The position numbers and the translations under genes are program-made. This document shows positions 42,682 through 47,868 of a DNA stretch of 47,868 nucleotides, in pieces (position 1 is the first letter of the stretch; the number at the start of each line of letters is the position of its first letter). The notes below the pieces were generated by a model. It saw only the letters and a list, made by a program, of their open reading frames with translations. It was not told where the DNA came from and did no database searches. Origin of the DNA: Bacteriovoracaceae bacterium (GTDB taxonomy: Bacteria; Bdellovibrionota; Bacteriovoracia; Bacteriovoracales; Bacteriovoracaceae); the NCBI GenBank assembly GCA_021732585.1, contig JAKFUR010000005.1, forward strand, positions 1-47,868. The letters are read 5' to 3'.

Positions 42682-44166
42682 ATGCACGGCCTGCTCATTC
42701 TCGGCGATCAACTTTTTCCCGATAGTTTCTGGGCTAAGCACAGCAACCTCCCCGTGTTCATGGCGGAAGACTTCGAACTCTGCACACATTTCAAATACCA
42801 CAAACACAAACTGGTTTTTTTCTTAGCGAGCATGCGGCGATTTGCTGGTGAGATGAAAGCCCAAGGTTTTGATGTTCACTACCATGAACTGAACGACGAA
42901 ACGTTTATCGACCGCCTCTCCGTTTGGGTCAAGAAGCTCAAACTCACTGAACTCACGCTGTGTGAAGTTGAAGATATGTTTTTTGAGACGCGTCTGCAGA
43001 CCTTCGCCTCGGAACACAAACTTAAACTGAACTGGCTCGCCAGTCCCAAGTTCATCACCAAACGTTCCGACTTTGCCATCTATAACGCCTGTACTCGCCG
43101 TCCGTTCATGAAAACCTTCTACGAAGGCCAGCGCAAAAAAACAGGTTTGCTGATGGATGGCAATGGCAAACCGTTGGGTGGCCAGTACAGCTTCGATGCG
43201 GATAATCGCAAGAAACTTCCCAAGAACATCACTCCTCCTCCACTGCCGCAAGCGAACATCACTCGTGAAGTGGAAGAAGTCGCTGCCCTCATCGAAGCTG
43301 TTTTTCCTGATCACCCAGGCGACACTGCGAATTTCTGGTTGGCCACCTCTCGTGCTGAGGCCAAGGAATGGGCAGGAGATTTTTTCAAAAATCGCATGGA
43401 GTTGTTCGGGGATTACGAAGATGCGCTCTCCCGTGAACATGATTTTGTTTTTCATTCGCTCTTATCGCCATACATGAACAACGGCTTTCTGCCTCCGGAG
43501 CTTCTGATGGCGCAGGTGCCGAAACTCATAGACAGGAAGATGCCTTTGAATTCTGTGGAAGGATTCGTGCGCCAAGTGATCGGTTGGCGCGAGTTCATTC
43601 ACGGCGTCTATCGTCAATATGATCATGTTCAGCGCGAGAAAAACTTTTTCCAGCACAAGCGCCGCCTCACCAAAGACTGGTATGAAGGTACCACGGGCGT
43701 AGTGCCACTTGATGATGCCATTAAGAAAACTCAGCGCCTCGGTTTCGCTCATCACATTGAGCGATTGATGGTGCTGTCCAATATGATGCTCTTGAGTGAG
43801 ATCCATCCCCACGATGTGTACCGCTGGTTCATGGAGATGTTTGTAGATTCTGCGGACTGGGTGATGGGCCCGAATGTATGGGGCATGGGGCAGTTCTCGG
43901 ACGGCGGTATCTTTGCGACCAAGCCCTACATCTGCGGCTCCAACTACATTCGTAAGATGTCAGATTATCCTACGGGCGACTGGTGTGATGTGATGGATGG
44001 GCTGTACTGGCGCTTCATGGAAAAGCACCGCGAGTTTTTCACCAAGAATGCGCGCATGGGTGCAGCGATGGGCTCACTGGATAAGATGGATCCGGTTCGT
44101 CGAAAGAAAATTTTTACGGCTGCGGAGGATTTCCTGGAACAGAAGACGGCGCCTGGCGCGCTTTGA
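42682..44166 (+). CDS. Photolyase/cryptochrome-related protein (DPRP family) lacking FeS cysteines
   Basis: This 494-residue protein belongs to the deoxyribodipyrimidine photolyase-related (FeS-BCP/PhrB) family: LLILGDQL at the start, GWREFIHGVYRQY, FAHHIERLMVLSNMMLL, NVWGMGQFSDGGIFATKPYICGSNYIRKMSDY. Members repair (6-4) lesions with FAD and normally carry a 4Fe-4S cluster. The usual MSDYCxxC region reads MSDYPTGDWCDV, the later Cys is absent, and the Cys before AHHIxRL is replaced (VVPLDDA). The cluster ligands therefore seem lost. The gene follows the 160-residue gene by 6 bases. Its end overlaps dedA by 53 bases. Confidence 0.85.
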   Translation: MHGLLILGDQLFPDSFWAKHSNLPVFMAEDFELCTHFKYHKHKLVFFLASMRRFAGEMKAQGFDVHYHELNDETFIDRLSVWVKKLKLTELTLCEVEDMFFETRLQTFASEHKLKLNWLASPKFITKRSDFAIYNACTRRPFMKTFYEGQRKKTGLLMDGNGKPLGGQYSFDADNRKKLPKNITPPPLPQANITREVEEVAALIEAVFPDHPGDTANFWLATSRAEAKEWAGDFFKNRMELFGDYEDALSREHDFVFHSLLSPYMNNGFLPPELLMAQVPKLIDRKMPLNSVEGFVRQVIGWREFIHGVYRQYDHVQREKNFFQHKRRLTKDWYEGTTGVVPLDDAIKKTQRLGFAHHIERLMVLSNMMLLSEIHPHDVYRWFMEMFVDSADWVMGPNVWGMGQFSDGGIFATKPYICGSNYIRKMSDYPTGDWCDVMDGLYWRFMEKHREFFTKNARMGAAMGSLDKMDPVRRKKIFTAAEDFLEQKTAPGAL

Positions 44167-44812
44167 GTTTCTTTCGCACAAACCAAACAATAAACGCGAT
44201 AAAGATAATTCCGAAACTGACGTACTTCGCTTCCTGTAGGTAGCCCACGATGTGTTCACCATAGGTAGCGACCAGGTACACTTGAGTAGGGACGGATAAA
44301 AGCGCGGCTGCACCATCGATGGCAATAAATTTCCACAGAGGAATGCCCAACATTCCACACCAAATGTGGCCGGGAAAACGTAGACCAGGAGTAAAGCGGA
44401 AGATACCACAGCACCAGGTGCCATACTTATCAAACCACTTCTGTGTCAAGGCATAGGCCTTACCGTTCACTTGCCGTTGCATCCAAGGATACTTGAGAAG
44501 ATATTTCCCGAGATATTTGCCGATGCTGTAGACCAAGAAATCTGACAGGAAGACGGCGAGAAAACACACTATCATCAATGTCCACATATCTACGGGAACA
44601 GCACCAGGATAAGGAGGCGGGAATTGTTCTGGATTTTTTCCGAGATAAGCGACGAGGCCACTACTGATAAGAACTAATTCTTCAGGAACAGGAAAACCAA
44701 AAGAGCTCGCCAGCATGAAGACAATAATAAAACCGTAAACCAACAGAGGTTGGTAAGCGTAAGCCGAAAAAAATGTCAGTAATCCCTCTGGACTGAGGTC
44801 GATCCCGAACAT
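44114..44812 (-). CDS. DedA-family membrane protein
   Basis: This 232-residue inner-membrane protein has the DedA/VTT pattern: SSFGFPVPEELVLISSG (conserved Glu), GKYLGKYLLKYPWMQ, and IFRFTPGLRFPGHIWCGMLGIPLWKFIAID (the FxRxxPGxR...G segment). Such proteins move or flip lipids such as undecaprenyl phosphate or phosphatidylethanolamine. AGAGGAG precedes the ATG. The 3' end overlaps the photolyase-related gene by 53 bases. The C-terminus is basic with a Pro-rich end. Confidence 0.9.
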   Translation of the reverse strand: MFGIDLSPEGLLTFFSAYAYQPLLVYGFIIVFMLASSFGFPVPEELVLISSGLVAYLGKNPEQFPPPYPGAVPVDMWTLMIVCFLAVFLSDFLVYSIGKYLGKYLLKYPWMQRQVNGKAYALTQKWFDKYGTWCCGIFRFTPGLRFPGHIWCGMLGIPLWKFIAIDGAAALLSVPTQVYLVATYGEHIVGYLQEAKYVSFGIIFIAFIVWFVRKKLKARQAPSSVPGNPPQP

Positions 44813-44845
44813 AACGCTCCTCTACAATGTGCCCTTCATTTTATC

Positions 44846-47422
44846 TCAAGGCTGCTGTAGGAGTCCAGCTGGGCGCCACGTGAAGATTTTTTTAGCCATC
44901 AAAAGAAGAGGAATGCTGACCAGTATCATGCCACCTAAAGTAATACTGAGTAGAAGCGATGCGCTCCAGATAACATTTCCTTCAAATACGACGACTGTAA
45001 GCACAGCAGCGAGTCCCGCACCGGCCAATCCACCCAAAGTAAAGGCCACAAAAGCGAGTCCGAGGAACTCTCCCAGCACCATCAAAGTGACACGCCACGG
45101 AGAAATACCCAATGTTTTCTCAAGCATCACTTCATTCTGTCGACGCAGCACTTGGTCTTGCGCCATGGCCCCGACTACGACAACGCCTACGAGGAATGCA
45201 AAAAGTGCCATCAGCTGGAGAGCTTTTTTCAGACGAGTGAAAAGCTCCATCAATCTTGAAACCAATTGCCCAACGTCCACCGAGGAAATATTGGGGAACT
45301 GGCGGGAAACACTGTTTTGTAATTGCGCTTTCTGCTCCGCCGGCATCTGCCCTACCGCCGCCAACCAACTCTTGGGTGCGTCTTCTAAAACACCTGGAGC
45401 AAAAATAATAAAAAAGTTCGGTCGAAAGCTTGTCCATTTCACCGTTCTGATATTCACCACACGTCCCACAAGAGGAACGCCCAGTACTTCAAACGTAAGG
45501 CGATCGTTAAGTTCTAGCGAGAGTCTTTGAGCAAATCTTTTTTCAAGCGATACCGCCACTTCACCTTCAGGCACACTGGCTTCAGCGAAGTCTACGCCTT
45601 CAACCATGGTCTCACTTGGATTGAGGCTTGTTGACCAACTCAAGTTCATCATACGTTGGCGGAAGCGCGATTCATTTTCTTCCTCACGAGTCTGAAACAC
45701 GGCCTCTTGCTTGTCTTTCTTAAAAGCTTCTTCGTTTACCGAGACAAGCTTTCCGCGCACCATCGGTGACAACGCTTGGAGTGGAACTTTCGATTCACTC
45801 AAGAAGGCCTTAAATTTTTCGGTCTGATCATCTTGAATATCGAACATGAACAGCGCCGGACGATCCTTGGATTCTAGACTGAACTCTTGACCAATAGAGA
45901 GTTCAAGATGACCTAAGAGAGAAATCAAGACGGAGCCAAGTCCGAGAGCGATGACCGTTAACAACGTAGTCATAGGACGACGAAGCAGACGACGGATGAC
46001 AAGTCCACCCATCAAACCAAGAATGCCTGAGATATGACCGCTGCGCCGGAGAACTTTCTCTCCCACCCAACGTGCTAGCAGCGTAAATCCGGCCAATGTT
46101 AAAGTTGCCAACAAAAGCCCGACGACAAAGAGACCACCAATCTTCCAAGAGTGAGCGGCCCAAATAGCAAGACCGCTTAAGGACACGAGCCCTAACAAAC
46201 CCCATAGCCCTGCCTGACGCCACGGCACCATGCCGACGCGTTCTTGATCTTGCAGAAGTGCCATGACCGGCACGCGTACGGCCTCTTCTACCGAAGGCAT
46301 CAAAATCGCCATGACTAAAATAAAAATCAAAGGCAATGCTGGCCATACTGACCACGGGAACCCCGTGGCAGGAAGTTGGGTACCAAAAAGTTGGTCGAGC
46401 ACACCGGTGATAACCGGGAACAAGATCGCCGAAAAGATGCCAGCGAGAGGAATCGCCACCAGAAAATCGGTCACCAGCGGCATGAGCAAGAGTTGGCGCG
46501 CTTCAACGGGCGCCACTCCTAAGGCCCGCAGAATCGCCACATCTTTCAGACGACGATGGACCAACGTGCGGAAGAGATAAAAGGTCCCCACGACAGCGAG
46601 GATGAGTGCGACAAGTGAGGCAAGTTGAAGATAATCACCGAAGAGTTTCCCAGAGCGAGCCGTCTGTTCGCTGGTGTCCGATGGACGCTGAATGCGAACG
46701 GCCGGATCATCAAATTCTTTAATGAGCGCGTCTTTCCACTCCGTCGTAAAGTCTTTGTTCGTCTGTGGACGAAGTTTAAAATGAAGCGCATGGGAAGCAA
46801 TCGTCCCCTCACCCACTAGCTGAGTGTCAGCTAGGCGTGTTCGGCCCAGGTAAACCCTTGGTGCGAGAGCAAAGCCACGAAAGCCTTGTGTAGAGTCTTT
46901 TTGAACTGTTCCGCAATGGCGAAAGGTTCCTTCGCCTAAGCGAAGCTCATCTCCCACTTTTACGTCAAACAAGCGTGCGGCTTCATCATGCAGCCACAAA
47001 CATTTTTCAGTAAAAAGCGGATGCTCAGCGGTGAGTTTAAGAGGCCCCTCGCTCGTCATCAGCGATCCATAAAACGGAAAGCCCGGCTCCACGACACGTA
47101 CCTCAACTAGCCGAGCGGCTTCTGCCCCGGGAGCATAAAGCATGGAGCTCATATCAATGACTCGGTAAGACTGAAGTACCGAATCTTGGGTGGCTTTTTG
47201 AAAGCGTTCAATTTCTGATTCTTTCAAGGGACGTCTTGCACCCAGTGAAAGATCTGACGACAAGAGCTCGCGCTCTTGGCTGCGCACGGAACTCAGAAAC
47301 GCATCCTTAAGACGCTCAATTAGAAACACTCCACCTAATCCCAGCACCATGGTCGCGGTGATAAGAAGATGAGAGGCGCGGTAGCGCTGCCATTCACGTC
47401 GAAGCCACAGGAACTTGTTCAT
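44846..47422 (-). CDS. ABC transporter permease, YbbP/FtsX type
   Basis: This 858-residue permease has the layout of YbbP: an N-terminal span, a periplasmic domain (about 45-255), an FtsX block (LASLVALILAVVGTFYLFRTL and VAILRALGVAPVEARQ), a middle set of spans, a second periplasmic domain and a C-terminal FtsX block (VMLEKTLGISPWRVTLMVL). It works with the ATPase whose gene overlaps its start (ATGA). Such systems handle lipids, lipoproteins or small ligands at the envelope; in E. coli YbbAP the ligand is uncertain. The 33-bp gap to dedA shows no terminator. Confidence 0.85.
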   Translation of the reverse strand: MNKFLWLRREWQRYRASHLLITATMVLGLGGVFLIERLKDAFLSSVRSQERELLSSDLSLGARRPLKESEIERFQKATQDSVLQSYRVIDMSSMLYAPGAEAARLVEVRVVEPGFPFYGSLMTSEGPLKLTAEHPLFTEKCLWLHDEAARLFDVKVGDELRLGEGTFRHCGTVQKDSTQGFRGFALAPRVYLGRTRLADTQLVGEGTIASHALHFKLRPQTNKDFTTEWKDALIKEFDDPAVRIQRPSDTSEQTARSGKLFGDYLQLASLVALILAVVGTFYLFRTLVHRRLKDVAILRALGVAPVEARQLLLMPLVTDFLVAIPLAGIFSAILFPVITGVLDQLFGTQLPATGFPWSVWPALPLIFILVMAILMPSVEEAVRVPVMALLQDQERVGMVPWRQAGLWGLLGLVSLSGLAIWAAHSWKIGGLFVVGLLLATLTLAGFTLLARWVGEKVLRRSGHISGILGLMGGLVIRRLLRRPMTTLLTVIALGLGSVLISLLGHLELSIGQEFSLESKDRPALFMFDIQDDQTEKFKAFLSESKVPLQALSPMVRGKLVSVNEEAFKKDKQEAVFQTREEENESRFRQRMMNLSWSTSLNPSETMVEGVDFAEASVPEGEVAVSLEKRFAQRLSLELNDRLTFEVLGVPLVGRVVNIRTVKWTSFRPNFFIIFAPGVLEDAPKSWLAAVGQMPAEQKAQLQNSVSRQFPNISSVDVGQLVSRLMELFTRLKKALQLMALFAFLVGVVVVGAMAQDQVLRRQNEVMLEKTLGISPWRVTLMVLGEFLGLAFVAFTLGGLAGAGLAAVLTVVVFEGNVIWSASLLLSITLGGMILVSIPLLLMAKKIFTWRPAGLLQQP

Positions 47423-47868
47423 GCCTGAAGACTTCCTTTCTCAAGGCGCAAAACGCGCGAGCAACGACGAGCCATCTCTGGATCGTGGGTGACGAGTACG
47501 AGCGAAGTGCCTTTCTCGCGAGCGAGGGCGAAGAGCATATCCATGACATAAAGACCGGTCTCAACATCTAAGTTGCCGGTGGGCTCATCGGCCAAGAGAA
47601 CCTGCGGAGAACCGGCCAGCGCGCGAGCAATCGCCACACGCTGCTGTTCACCACCGGAAAGTTGGTTCGGAAAGTGATGCTGACGTGAAGTAAGACCGAC
47701 CGAAGCCAAAAGTTTCTCGGCCTGCGCCCGCACATCTTTATAACCGAGAATCTCTGCCGGTAGCATGACATTCTCTAAAGCCGTGAGAGTTTGCACTAAC
47801 TGAAACTGCTGAAAAATAATTCCCATGCGACGAGCACGCATACGAGCAAGGGCCGTCTCTCCGAGACC
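47419..47868 (-). CDS. ABC transporter ATPase, YbbA/LolD type (partial)
   Basis: The last 149 residues of an ATP-binding subunit are in the window; the start, with Walker A, is beyond the edge. The frame stays open to base 47868 ([16 protein letters not shown]). Visible motifs are the Q-loop ([18 protein letters not shown]), the signature [15 protein letters not shown], Walker [13 protein letters not shown] and the switch His in [11 protein letters not shown]. It is of the LolD/MacB/YbbA group and pairs with the downstream permease. Confidence 0.93.
   Translation of the reverse strand, partial: GLGETALARMRARRMGIIFQQFQLVQTLTALENVMLPAEILGYKDVRAQAEKLLASVGLTSRQHHFPNQLSGGEQQRVAIARALAGSPQVLLADEPTGNLDVETGLYVMDMLFALAREKGTSLVLVTHDPEMARRCSRVLRLEKGSLQA

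Noticed and set aside
1-47868. tRNA, rRNA, CRISPR array, insertion sequence or phage genes
   Set aside because: None was recognised: no cloverleaf-like tRNA sequence, no regular spaced repeats, no transposase or integrase motifs.

Overview
The window reads as a dense, roughly 50% GC chromosomal segment of a Gram-negative predatory-type bacterium, most like Bdellovibrio or a relative (Bdellovibrionota). This is an inference from the gene set: many exported proteins and lipoproteins of unknown function, large secreted metallopeptidases, a chaperone-usher pilus, an Rsm22-type methyltransferase, FolE2 and several Bdellovibrio-like envelope systems. No rRNA, tRNA, CRISPR array, transposase or phage gene was recognised. 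Almost the whole window is protein coding, on both strands.

Layout. 1-3481 (+): end of an archaic-type chaperone-usher pilus operon (chaperone C-terminus, usher, two-domain tip protein). 3478-6830 (-): a ClpB-like disaggregase with a translationally coupled metallo-beta-lactamase-fold lipoprotein. 6879-10742 (-): a 1287-residue lipoprotein with cadherin-like repeats and a formylglycine-enzyme-like C-terminal domain. 10879-13144 (-): citrate synthase and an Rsm22-like methyltransferase. 13145-13499: a gene-free stretch rich in inverted repeats. 13500-18132 (+): a duplicated-domain exported protein, then a small exported protein/sfsA/nadD operon, then a Cys-containing exported protein. 18185-23250 (-): a run of exported proteins of unknown role, including two tandem paralogues with very Tyr/Trp/Cys-rich tails, a gluzincin-type metallopeptidase and a 51-residue membrane protein. 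23434-24720 (+): an ABC1/UbiB-family kinase. 24754-28956 (-): a metzincin-like lipoprotein peptidase behind an outer-membrane barrel protein. 29137-34375 (-): a TolC-RND-TetR efflux operon that has no adaptor gene. 34652-35614 (+): folE2, followed by a 112-bp dyad repeat that fills the gap to a papain-like lipoprotein gene. 35732-37572 (-): ExbB, ExbD and that lipoprotein. 37692-41544: MscS channel, a carotenoid-isomerase-like flavoprotein, an exported glutathione peroxidase and a polyprenyl synthase. 41541-44166: an AlkB-like dioxygenase divergent from an unknown gene and a photolyase-related protein (nucleic-acid repair theme). 44114-47868 (-): a DedA protein and a YbbA/YbbP-type ABC transporter whose ATPase is cut by the window edge.

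Organisation. Genes inside operons are usually coupled by ATGA overlaps. Convergent genes either share a bidirectional hairpin terminator (18155-18174, 24721-24752) or run into each other: the stop codons interlock in CTAG or TTAA, or the coding ends overlap by 36 and 53 bp. Several long frames start too early; the starts given here were chosen from signal peptides and Shine-Dalgarno sites. The best candidates for something undescribed are the tandem Tyr/Trp/Cys-tailed exported proteins, the photolyase-family protein without the iron-sulfur cysteines, the adaptor-less RND operon with its palindromic operator, the 112-bp dyad element and the internally duplicated exported proteins.
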